Of a stretch of 64,000 nt of DNA, positions 46,076 to 57,400 are shown one piece after another. The translations under genes were made by a program, and so were the position numbers. Origin of the DNA: Membranipora membranacea (lineage: Eukaryota > Bryozoa > Gymnolaemata > Cheilostomatida > Membraniporidae); the NCBI GenBank assembly GCA_914767715.1, contig OU612075.1:3410001-3474000 (forward strand). Reading direction: 5' to 3'. The stretch's first letter is position 1; every line of letters begins with the position of its first letter. A model generated the notes under the pieces. That model did no database searches and was not told the origin of the DNA. It saw nothing but the letters and a program-made list of their open reading frames with translations.

Positions 46076-46334
46076 AATAAATTAGAAAATGATCGATTTT
46101 GAATATCCGAATCACCATTTAACTTTGTAAGCTCGGCTCACCATAAATCTTTTTACTGACACGTCCAATGTATGAATTTCAGTTTCTCCCAACACAGTGT
46201 GCCAAGTTTGAGATGGTATTGGGAACGACCGGTCCTTGGCTTTGAACTCTTCATAATAAGAAGGGACTTGTCTCTACAGAGTGCTAATTATGGGTGTATA
46301 GATTGAAGGTAAGCTTGCTTTTGTCATGTACTCA

Positions 46335-46580
46335 AAACACAATGTAGTGGTAGCTCAGGAGGTAGCTCAGTTGGTCAGCTACCCTCAAATGTGCAAGCGT
46401 TGGAGGTCTTGGGTTCGAATACCTCTGCAGTCTACCGACTTCTGGGCTATTTTGATGCCCCAGGTGTGCTCTGACCTGCCTGCAAACTGAGAGCAACTTG
46501 GCGCCGAATACGGCAGCCCCGCACTGATTTTTCTCAGTCTTCGGACAGAGACAAACTTGCAATTTTAACCCAATTAACCC
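46335..46580 (+). mobile_element. tRNA-derived SINE in block P
   Basis: Extra sequence relative to the copies at 31,000 and 38,460. It opens with a tRNA-like head: GGTAGCTCAGTTGGTCAGC as A box and GGGTTCGAATACC as B box. A body of about 150 bp follows, then an AACCCAATTAACCCAATTAA tail. The order head-body-tail is the normal SINE arrangement on the plus strand. Confidence 0.6.
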
Positions 46581-47671
46581 AATTAATAGCGCTGCTGAGA
46601 TGCCAAATATGACATACAGGACAAGTGCACCTGTCCCAGTTGCTTGGTACCGATAAATTCACTCCTTACAGGTTCGTGGAACTAGTGGTACGAATTTCTT
46701 GCTTGCCACAAAAACACAATCATAATACTGGTAAACAAAGCACAAGGTCACAAGCCAACATCAACATTTCCAAGGCCAATAAAGTTCTAAACTGCTGAGG
46801 ATGATTTCCATGACGTGGCAAGGTGATGTGGCAAATAGATGACTGGATACAACATTTTATGACTTGATACTAGTGATGGCAAATTGTCAGATTTTGGCAA
46901 GACAGGACGAGACCAAGACAGCTGCAAAATTAGAGACGAGACCGAAACATATATCGATGCCGCTAAAACTGAAAACTGCCACTTTGTTGGCATCTGTAAA
47001 TTGAATATGATACAGAAATGACTTTATTAATTTTGATATTATCAATTTGGAAAATCAATGGTCACGATAATACAGTACATTCAGGTGTTGGCTGTACGTA
47101 TGGCCCATTTGGTTATCATCATAACAAAGTGTTTAATGAACAAGTATTGACATCACGAGACCATCACCATGCCAGCACTACTTGATACCCAGGCTCGCGG
47201 AACAGTATGGTCTGTAGGAATCACAACAACCCAAATTACCCATGGTCTTTAGGTCAATAGGTCCTTCCAATGCAGTTGTTACTCTCACTGTCTCTGACTT
47301 GCTTTGCAGTCATGACCTTTCAAATTAATTACTGTTACTGCAGGCATCATTTAAGCAAATTCAAATATGCGGGAAGTTTTTAACTTCAGCAGACACTTTG
47401 ACCAAGGTCAGTGTTGTCATATTAGTCAGACACACTGTGCACCACATGACTGAACTCCGACTTGCAATGCATTTCCTGACGGAAGCCTTTACTAGTGTGC
47501 TCCTCTAGGATCAGATGATAAATGGTAGGGTACTCTAGTTGTCTAGGATATGAGAAAAAGGAGCACCTGGCCGCGATTGGCCAAAACATGAGCAGGTCGA
47601 AAACAGGGATAAAACATGAGTTCTGATTGGCTTACTGGACCCCACAACAACCAGCAGTTATTGATGTACCG

Positions 47672-47679
47672 TATATAAG
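47672..47679 (+). promoter_or_regulatory. TATA box of the right lectin gene
   Basis: TATATAAG, followed about 50 bases later by an untranslated exon end AGAAG with donor GTAAAG. The acceptor GGTAG at 47,891-47,895 lies about 25 bases before the ATG at 47,920. Confidence 0.7.
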
Positions 47680-47919
47680 AGAAGAGCAGACACATTGGAT
47701 ATCATTCTTCCACTGAATCTAGAAGGTAAAGTTTATTATTTTGAAATAATAATATAATATGATAATATTGTGATGTGATATGAGAAAAATGTTTGCAGTT
47801 ATATTCTACTAAGCTTTCAGGAGTTTTTTTTAAATAATTGCTCCTATTTTAATATTACCATATTTTAGTATTTGCTGATCATCTTTATATGGTAGGCAAC
47901 GCTTTACACCATAGAAGAC

Positions 47920-49210
47920 ATGGCCACCACGATAATACAGCTACTGTGCTCAGCTATGCTGCTGTCATCTGCTTTGGCAACCTCAGGTGAGTTAATAAAG
48001 TAGGTGTGCTGAATTATCTTAAGTGTATAAGCATGGAAGGTGTGCGAGTTCTATTGTGGTAACTATTCTCAATATGTGTTAAGATGACATGTGACCCGCT
48101 ATTCGTCTCTGTATAGCTCAGACTGCAAAGTGTTATAAAAACTTAGAAGTGGTGAATGATGAGAATTTTATCTCAAAAAGTCAAGAAAAACAACTAACTG
48201 ATCACCAGAACGTCATACAGAAAACATTTTAGATTCTAGGTTCAGCGTGTACAAGATAATATAATTTATAATGTTGGTTGAGGGGCCGCGAATATGCAAC
48301 GTATTTGTCAAAAGCATGGGGCCGCATATCACGCCACATCCCAAAATATAAGTTGGGAGCCTGCAATTGCTCTGCCAAATAACTCTTTGTGTTGAGGTTA
48401 GACTGAGCACTCAAGAGGCCAATAGTGGGCTGCAGGATTCGAACTGATGACATTGTGCGCTAAACATCTAGTACTCAATTGGCCAACATTCTACTCCTTG
48501 GTCAGTTTGTCTTTATGTCTGACTTTCAGAGTGTTGGTAATTGCATTAAGGCTCTTCACTGCAAATGACTGTTTCCAAAATCCCAAATCAAAGATCGTTA
48601 TATTTTGCAGTTTGCCCTCATGAGTGGGTTGAAGGACCGAGCTCTTGTTACAAATTTGTGACAAACCTGACCCTTACCTGGCAGGGCGCTCAGGATGAAT
48701 GTAAAGAGATGGGAGGTGGTCTGGCCTCCCTCGAGACATCGAATGAACTCTACTGGATCAAAGGCTACAGGAGCTCATCACCAATCCTTAGGTGAGTCTT
48801 CTGTTTAGTTATCTTCATGGTTCTATACGCATCAAGAGACTATAGCATTACCCAATTTATTTCTTCTGTCGATACTGTAATTTTTTCAGCATAAATAATC
48901 AGAAGACCTTCAAACACATATTTTTCATTGTAGGTCCGATGACATGTGGTTGGGCGGCTATAGAGGCGCAGACAATGAATGGTACTGGAAGGGGCGGAGT
49001 GCTACTGATATCCCAATGACCACAGATGCATGGGTAACCGACGAACCAAACAACTGCTGCGGAGGTCAGGACTGCTTAACTTCTGTCGGAGATACCGAAT
49101 ATTGGTCAGAAAAACTGCCAAGAAATGAGATGTTTGGATTTGATGATAATTTCTGCACATTTAAGCAGCTGATGTTTATATGTGAAAGAGACACCAATGG
49201 AGCCAAATAA
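47920..49210 (+). CDS. C-type lectin, right copy
   Basis: Coding exons 47920-47986, 48611-48791 and 48934-49210; 174 residues, same exon lengths and phases as the left copy. Signal peptide, then a single C-type lectin-like domain with CPHEWVEG at the start, EPN at the WVTDEPNN loop, the cysteine pattern of the long fold form and FGFDDNFC near the end where WND is usual. TATA box, untranslated first exon and polyadenylation signal are all present, so it looks functional. Its intron 1 contains a tRNA-like repeat. The near-identity with the left copy, including introns, points to very recent duplication, gene conversion or an assembly artefact joining two haplotypes. Confidence 0.9.
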
Positions 49211-51491
49211 AGTACAGCAGTTATACATTTGTAACATTTCTAGACATATTGGTTGCGTTTTGGCTCAATCGGTGTTTAGAGATGAGGCTTTGAATGTGAA
49301 ATGTATGATGCATTGGTCGATTTGTTATTTTATAATAAATTTAATGCAAGAAATACTCTCGCTTTATTCTGAATCATTGAGAAAATGCTGCTAAAGCCTA
49401 ATATTTAGCAGGGAGTTAAGGTAGAGAAACTGGAAAGATAATTTATTAGCTTGTTGTACACCATCGGAAATCTGCTGTGCTGTGCTGTGGGTTAACAGCG
49501 TCACATAAATTGGATCCAATGACATCGAGTAATTTTATCAAAGAAATGAGGTAAAAAAACACCTTTAAAGCCTTCTTAGAAGGACTGCTTGGGCGTTCTA
49601 CTCAGCGCGCAATTTGGGTGAAGCTGATATGTAGAGCTTTAAATTATGATCAGCTATATCTCTTAGAATAAATATCACCTGTTTTGAAATTTCTTGCAGT
49701 CACTTCGACCCCTCTATTCATTTTGATAAAAACAGCTTTTTCTGTCTCATTTCTTTGATAATATGATTGCTGAACCTGCGCAAAGTCACCACCCCTAGGG
49801 TGGCTAATTGAAACTGTATGTTGAAAGCTTGCGACCACATTATGAGTAAAATGTTGACACTCAATGGCGAGTTTCAGATGGATGAATTGAGAAGTAATGG
49901 GTATGAGAGGAGGTAATAATATGTGTTTCCCATAAGCTCCGTTGAGTCGATAAAAAACAGCCACCTTCTCGCTTGTCTATAAATGTGCTGCTATAAGGCA
50001 TTTGTGATAAATTCTAACAAACAGTGTTAAATATTGTAACTCATTGCCTGGGCCACACTAAAACAGCCAATCCAACAGTGGGTAATAAAAGTCTGAATAT
50101 TACAAACATACTGATGAACACTTGCAATATTTTGTGGCCCCAATTTTTCCTCGATGAATTGAAAGGTAATGGGCAATAGCGGTAATATGTTTTTAGCTCT
50201 GTCCGTCCCGCAACAACAATGACCCCAGCTTTTCAACGGGTGTTAATGATGTTTATGTTTATGATATTGGTTATGAATGTAAAAGTTAGCGTAGCGTTTC
50301 AGGGTCACCCCGTATCTGATAGTGATACCTGTCGCTGATAGTATCCATGCAAGCATATCATGTCACAATCTGAACTGAGATTAAGTGTAGATTGTATTTA
50401 ATATATTAAATAATTAATCGTATTAATAAGAGTTTAAATAATCCACTATCCAGGGGCTCATTCAAATAGAAAGGGCGTTGGCTTTCAAACCAAATTCTAG
50501 CTATCACTTTGCTCAATATCCTAGCTTTTTGATTCAAACTAGTTCACTCAGAATGTGTATAGTTCCATCAATGAGTAAAAGATTTGAGGATAAGACCTCT
50601 TGCAGGTGTCGCACACTCAGCCAGGAGCGATGGGATAGAGATTTAGGCAGATTTAATTTTCAATTACAACAAACATAATCATATTCCATATAAAAATTTC
50701 CGAATCAGAATAAAAAAAAGCAGGGCTAAGTCATAAAAATAAATAGGAAATGATCAACAGGCAAAATTGATCTCAAAAACTTGAGATTTACAAATTTCCA
50801 ACAAATAGTGAAAACGCTTACACTCATCCGATCCTCAAAATTCAAATTGTGGGTGAGTGAGGGTTACGGTCATGACTCTATATGAAGTGTGAGCTTCTTT
50901 TATTCTAAGATATTTGCCTTTTGTCCGTTTTACCATAGTTTTTTTTTGCTTGATGCTCCTGCATGGCTTATTTTTTTTCATTTAAAATAATAACAATGAT
51001 AAATCTAAGTATCAAACTTGTTAAAAAAGCTCTTGAAATATACTAAATGTAGCCATAAAAAACATAAGCCCATCGCTATGCTATGTTAAGCTATGTTCGG
51101 CTTCCATGCAGACTATATGATCCAGGTATCCAAGATATTTACAAACACAAGATGAGAAATGGTGATGTCTATAGAGGAGCCTGGTTTAGATAGTTTGAGT
51201 ACCTAATAATGTCATTCAGGATGAAAGCAATGTATGATATCAGTGCAGTAAGAAACTAGGAAATCTTAATAAAATAAAAAGTTTAAATGTCCTGATGGTA
51301 TGGAATAATTAGTTTGCCCAGCCTTTATTCGAGAAAGGTCTTTTAAATGAGTTTCAGTCACAGTAGATACTATGTTAGTTATGCAGTACACTGTAGAGGA
51401 TGAGAGTATAGCAGGAGGAGTAGAGCAGGAGTAGAGCTATAATGCTGAGAGCAGAGAAGTGATGAAAACATATTGTCACCTCTAATTATTG
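49211..51491. other. Flank of the right lectin gene, no gene recognised
   Basis: Contains the AATAAA signal at 49,334-49,339. The rest mirrors 33,240-35,416. An AATAAA on the minus strand at 51,324-51,329 may end the TRIM-like transcript. Confidence 0.55.
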
Positions 51492-54400
51492 TTAATTCAT
51501 GTTGAAGAGCATGACACCCTGCTTTCTACACGCTAACACCATCTTCCCTCCTCTTATAGCAATGTCATGAATAAAGCTCTCCTTGTCCATGACCTCCTTC
51601 AGTTTCTCATGTGTGAGCTCTCCAATTTGTTCTCCTGAAAAAAATGATAACATTTACAAATACTAATATGTGCTGGCTGAGACAATGTTATAGGCACCTG
51701 AAAAATAATCAAACAATTATCAGACAGTGTCGCGGGGGGGAGGCGCAATTTGGATTAAGGTTGCATCCTCGTTCGATAATTTAATTCTTTATTCATACCC
51801 AAAAAGTCAAGTCATGCAAAAAAAATTGACAAGGGAATGACCAATATGGTGAGATGATGTATATCTTTGGTGAAACTCTACTTGTGACATAGATGAAGCC
51901 TGATTCATCTGTTGTTACTCCTGCAGGGCAGTACAGTCCTGTACAAGTCCAGACTGGGTCTTCTGATGGTGATAGAGAGTATTTACACAGCTTACTTCCT
52001 GTGAAGTCTGTGACCAGTACACCATCTGTGATCAGGTGAACTCCATACGGGCGCTTCATACCTGTCAGCTGGATGTCAAACAAGTGCTCCTCAGTGGTGG
52101 AGGAGAAGACTTTCAGCGCATTATTGTTATAATCAATACAGGCTAAGTATTGATCATTCGCTGAGATGAGTGTTATCTGGTTTGGTGTGTCATCAGCTTG
52201 GCTGCACAGCACAGTTTGAGTTGGCTCATCTAGTGATCCGCCATATGTGTAGTATTTCTTATCAGCAGAGGAAGCACCCCCAAAGTAGAGCCTGTTGCCA
52301 ACCAATACAGCTGACCGTGCAATTTTTGTTTCAGAAATGTCAATAGTTCTCTCTGACTGGAGATCTCTGCCTTGTCGAACTTCAATTTTTTTCGCTCATA
52401 GCACAAAGTATCCTCTCATCTTCTGTCCAGCTGACACCATAACAAAACCCTGGAGTTGTCTCTGTCTTCATGTGCTCTAGTTTTTTGGGCAGAAATTTCA
52501 TTTCAGCCTCGATGTTGACAGTATCCGGCTCTAAAAATAAGATAATTACAAAAATGTCATCACCCATCATCATCAGCAAAATCTCTGTTGCACGAGTTAG
52601 TCAGCCAGAAAATAAAATTAATAATAGTAAATATAATAAAATAATGGTAAATAAAATCAAAACAAAGGTTAAAATTATGGATTTACTTAGTTTGCCGACT
52701 ATACAAAAATATACATTAAAATATTTTTGATTAATTCGTATAACCTCCATATTAAAAAAAATTAAAAATTTATTTATTCTGTATGTGTATATATATGTAG
52801 TCTAGTCAGTGTAAACAGACTAAGCCAGGGCAATAGCATTCCTTGATCAGCTAATGTTGTGTATATATGTACAATTTGTAAACATGTATTTTGTAATAAA
52901 GTGGGATGATAGTGACGTTTACTAAATGAGATTATTGTGCTAATGCAATTCTTTCTCTAACCTGTGTGATGAAAGTATGGTGTTCTCAAGACAACAGATT
53001 TCTTGAACTTTTCATTTTTCTTGGTCTGTTCTATTTCCTCTGTGACCTCTCCAAACTCCTCCAGTAGCTGTTTATCAGGTCTTCTGTCTGCTAGGTTAGT
53101 ACTGTATATAAACAGGTCATCTAGAACTGTTATATTCAGTAGTATGTCTTCAGAAAACTGATTCACATCAGCTGATGATACGTCCAGATGTTCTGCGTAT
53201 TCTGTCTTCATTGCCTCCACCTGTCTCTTTATTTGCAGATACTATTAAAACATGAAATAAATACATCAAGTTTGGGCTGTGTCTGAACTTGAAGAATGCA
53301 CTTATGCACTGACTCGAGATAATAGAAACTCACTGCTGGAAGCCAATCTTTTCGCATCATGTGAAATGGCAGGAGTCATCTACTCTCATGCAATGTGGGT
53401 ACAACTCCTACTCTTATTTCTCAGTTTTATTTGAGTACAATTAACCATGGAATATTTTACCGACTAAAACAAAACATACCGGATCTTGCTTCCTTTTGAA
53501 AGCATCTAGGGATTTGGTTAGAGTTGAGAAAATAGATAATCATTATTTACCAAATCATCTGCAAGCCAATCGATTCGTCGGTAGATCCCCTTAACATGCT
53601 CCTCCAGGCTTCCCAGGCGCTTCCATGATGATTTTTCAACATCCCTACATTTCTTGATCATACTATGTATGTCCTGGGAAAATTCTCTTAATTTCCTTCT
53701 CATGTCATCTGTGACTTGCTTTAGCGGGACTACTTCATGTGGAGAGCCTGATAAAACCCAAAAAATAATAATATGTTAGGAGTAAACAAAAAACCAGCTC
53801 CACAGTCTAATACTGAGAAATTAGAAACTTTAACGAACCCCGACACAAACACTACCCAGGCAAACCTTGATCTCATTGTGTTGCTTGTTACCTGTGCGCC
53901 ATATTATGTTTTAACTGCAATCTGCAAAGGCTTGAAGATTTCGTTTCAGCAGTATTTTCTCAACCAACCAAACCTCTATTCCCAAGGTCTATCCGGAAAC
54001 GAAGGGGAGGATGAGAGACCTACTGGTACCCGGTTAACTGTTATAACGAACTCGGAAATGCCATGGACTTGCGTATGCCAGAGGGGTTTCAAAACTGAGC
54101 GTGGTATGAAAATACACAGAACTAAGAAGGGATGCGAAGTGGTGTTAGAGAACCGCAGTGTAGATAACTCTGCACCTAAGACGGATGGTACACTGCCCCA
54201 GGTTGAAAACCACAGTGGGCAGACAACCAATTCTCAAACACCCACCGAGCATCATGGGAGCGGTTGTGAAAGGCAGGAGGTTGAGTGGCCAAAGATGAGC
54301 AGTGTCAAGACTTGGCGTGAGCTTGACGAATATGCAGTTGTTACTCTCAACTCTGCATTGACTGGAAGCGGTGAGAAAAAGGCCAAACAACTACCTGCTA

Positions 54401-57400
54401 TCCTCTTTTCAATTTGTGAGGAGAAGTTTGGCTTAGTTGCGAAACGAGATGGAACTCAGTGCACAAAATACCAAATAGACGCCAATATGAGAAAGGCAAA
54501 CTGAGAACTCAGCAACGCGCGCTGAGAGAGAGAATGAGAAATTGCGCTGAATCAGAAAGGCATGGGCTTTGTGTATTGCTTAATGATGTCAAGGAACGAA
54601 TAAGAAGGCTAGCCAGAGCTGAGGCCTTGAGGAAGAAGAGGAAGTTGAAGCGAAAGAACTTGAACAATTTCATGAAAAATCCATACGGATTTGCCAAGAA
54701 GTTGTTTGAGCAGAGTAAGAGCGGCGAGCTCAAGGCTAGTCAGGCAGAAGTTGAGGCACACTTGGCAAAAGTGTACGGTAACAAGAGCGAGGTAAACACT
54801 GATATTGCTGGGCTTAAACGTCCAACATCTCCAGGTTTCAGTTTTGAGATGGGTGATATCAAGCTTGGAGAAGTTGCACATGTAGTTACCAAGGCACGTG
54901 CCAAAAGTGCTCCAGGAATTAATGGCATCAGTTATAAGCTATACAAGAAATGTCCAGGCATACTGGAGATCTTGACAAAAGTGCTCAACCAAATCTGGAA
55001 GTCTGGCAAGATCCCAGATGAGTGGTGTTTTGCGAATGGTGTGTATATACCGAAAGAGGATAAGGCGGAGGACCTAGGGCAGTTTAGACCAATATCACTG
55101 CTAAATGTAGAAGGCAAGATATTCTTCAGCGTTCTGGCAAAACACCTCACAGATTATCTTATGAACAATGGATTCATTGATCCATCAGTTCAGAAGGCAG
55201 GCATCCCAGGATTCCCTGGATGTCTTGAGCATGTGAGCATGATTTGGTCAGCAATAAAGTCTGCTAAACAAGCAAAATCGAACCTTGAGGTAATCTGGTT
55301 GGATTTGGCGAATGCCTTTGGTTCTGTACCGCACAGCATAATTGACCTCGCACTATCACACTTCTGGGTGCCCGACAGGCTAAGGGTTATGGTTGAGCGC
55401 TACTATAAAAAGTTCAAAATGCGATTCACTACTAAGAACTTTACCACGAGCTGGCAAGAGCTGGCAGTAGGCATCCCTATGGGATGTGCTATATCACCTT
55501 TGCTATTCGTTATGGTGATGGAGATAGTTATACGGAATTCACAAGGCAGTGTGAATGGGATCCAGGTTGCGAATAACCAGATACTACCGCCGATGAGGGC
55601 CTTTATGGACGATATTACAATAATATCACCAGATAAGGCCCAGGTTGTAGCTTCAATCGATAGACTGCATGAGTTGATAGAGAGATGTGCGATGCGATTC
55701 AAACCTAGCAAGAGCCGGTCACTGTCTTTGTGTAAAGGCAAACCTGTACCAAATACCTACTTCATAGGAACAGAGCGTATTCCCACGCTTGCAGAGCAGC
55801 CTGTGAAGAGCTTAGGAAGATGGTATAGTTTACCGATCACAGACAGGTTTCGCGGAAACGAGGTGAAAAAGCAACTCATTACAGGGCTGGACGCGATTGA
55901 AAAATGTGGTCTGTCTGGCAAATACAAAGCCTGGATTCTCAACTTTGCACTCATGCCTCGAATTCTGTGGCCTCTGACAGTTTATAATATTCCGCTAACA
56001 CCAGTTGAGAGAATGGAGCAAATGATTAACAAGCACATGCGTAAGTGGCTTGGAGTTCCAAGGAGCTTCAACACTAATGCACTGTATGCCAGTTCGTTTA
56101 CTCTTTCACTACCTATGAAATCGCTTGTGGAAGAGTACAAAACATCAAAGGCGAGACTGGATATGATGTTGAACGAGTCACCAGACCAGGTGATAAGGGA
56201 ATGTGCTCCAACACTTGACACTGGTAAAAAATGGTCCGTCACAGAGACTGTCAGAGATGCCAAATCTCGACTGGAGATAAGTGAGATTGTGGGTGCTGTG
56301 ACAACTGCACGCCATGGCATCGGCTGGGAAGCAAACCGGTGGTTCTCAAAGGAAAGCCCAAAGGTTAGACGGGAGATGGTAGTTGATGAGGTGCGCAAGA
56401 TGGAAGAGGAGCGCCGCCAGACACAAGCTGTAGGCCAAGCCCAACAAGGCAGGTGGACTTGTTGGGAGTCTGTTGAGCAGCGTCAGCTCAAATGGACAGA
56501 ATTGTGGTCGATGGAGCCACAAAGGATCAGCTTTCTGGTTGGTGCAGCTTATGATCAACTACCGACCCCGGCAAACCTGGAACGCTGGAATTTGACCGAG
56601 AACTCGAAATGCGCCGAGTGCTCGGCTAAGGGCACACTTCAACATATACTGTCGAATTGCCAACAGAGCCTGGGAAGATACACGTATAGGCATAATCAAG
56701 TCCTGAAAGTGTTGTGTAAATATGTCACGGAGAAGTGTGAATATGCTAATACTGGTGGTGAAGCGCGTGAAAAGATTTTGCGCAAAAAGGGATTGATGAA
56801 CAGCGGAGAATGGCAGGTGAGATGCGACCTCACAGAGCAGCTCAGCATGCCACAGCATATTGTGATCACGAACCAAAGACCAGACTTAATTGTTTGGTCT
56901 GACAAAGAAAGAGCACTAATACTGATGGAATTGACGGTGCCTTGGGAAGAAAATCTCTCATATGCGCATGACAGAAAACTGACAAGATACGAAGATCTGG
57001 TCACACAATGCCAAGACAAAGGTTGGAATTGTGAATTATTCGCAGTGGAAGTTGGCTGCCGTGGATTCATGGCTAGATCAGCTACCAAATTTCTGACTAG
57101 AGTTGGGCTTTCAGGAAGAGCACTCAAACAAGCCACAAAAAGCATAGTACATGAGGCAGAAAGCGCATCTGCATGGATATGGCAACAGCACTGTGTGAAG
57201 ACAAAAGCTAAGTAATCCTATTACTTGTAAGCTGGGGTTTAACACACTCACTTTGTTTTGTGGAGTTGGCCAGCATTTAATTCCTTTTGTTATAATCCTT
57301 GTTAGGATTAGAATGAGGGGATTAAGTGATGATAAGCAAATTGCTTGGGGTAGAAGGCTAAGCAAGATTATGCCTTTAATACTCAAATTAAAGTAGTTTA

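Larger units (their letters stand above)
45240..52225 (+). repeat. Right arm of the large inverted duplication
   Basis: Block P (45,240-47,500), lectin gene, 2 kb of flank and TRIM-like 3' exons, mirrored at 31,858-39,575. Beyond 52,225 the TRIM-like gene continues here but not in the left arm, which suggests the right arm is the source. Confidence 0.8.

Noticed and set aside
46335-46440. Functional tRNA gene
   Set aside because: A and B boxes are present, but the spacing and flanks, and its absence from the other block P copies, fit a SINE head.
53471-53545. Possible 26-nt microexon of the TRIM-like gene
   Set aside because: It has an AG and a GT, but its length breaks the phase between exons 8 and 9, which join cleanly without it. 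It is also missing from the paralogue at the left edge.
53773-54057. Upstream part of the retrotransposon's first open frame
   Set aside because: The same sequence exists at 434-640 without the element, so it is host sequence in frame by chance. The element's own ATG is at 54,058.
54145-57145. Long minus-strand frames under the retrotransposon
   Set aside because: Shadows of the 918-codon plus frame; no domain on the minus strand.
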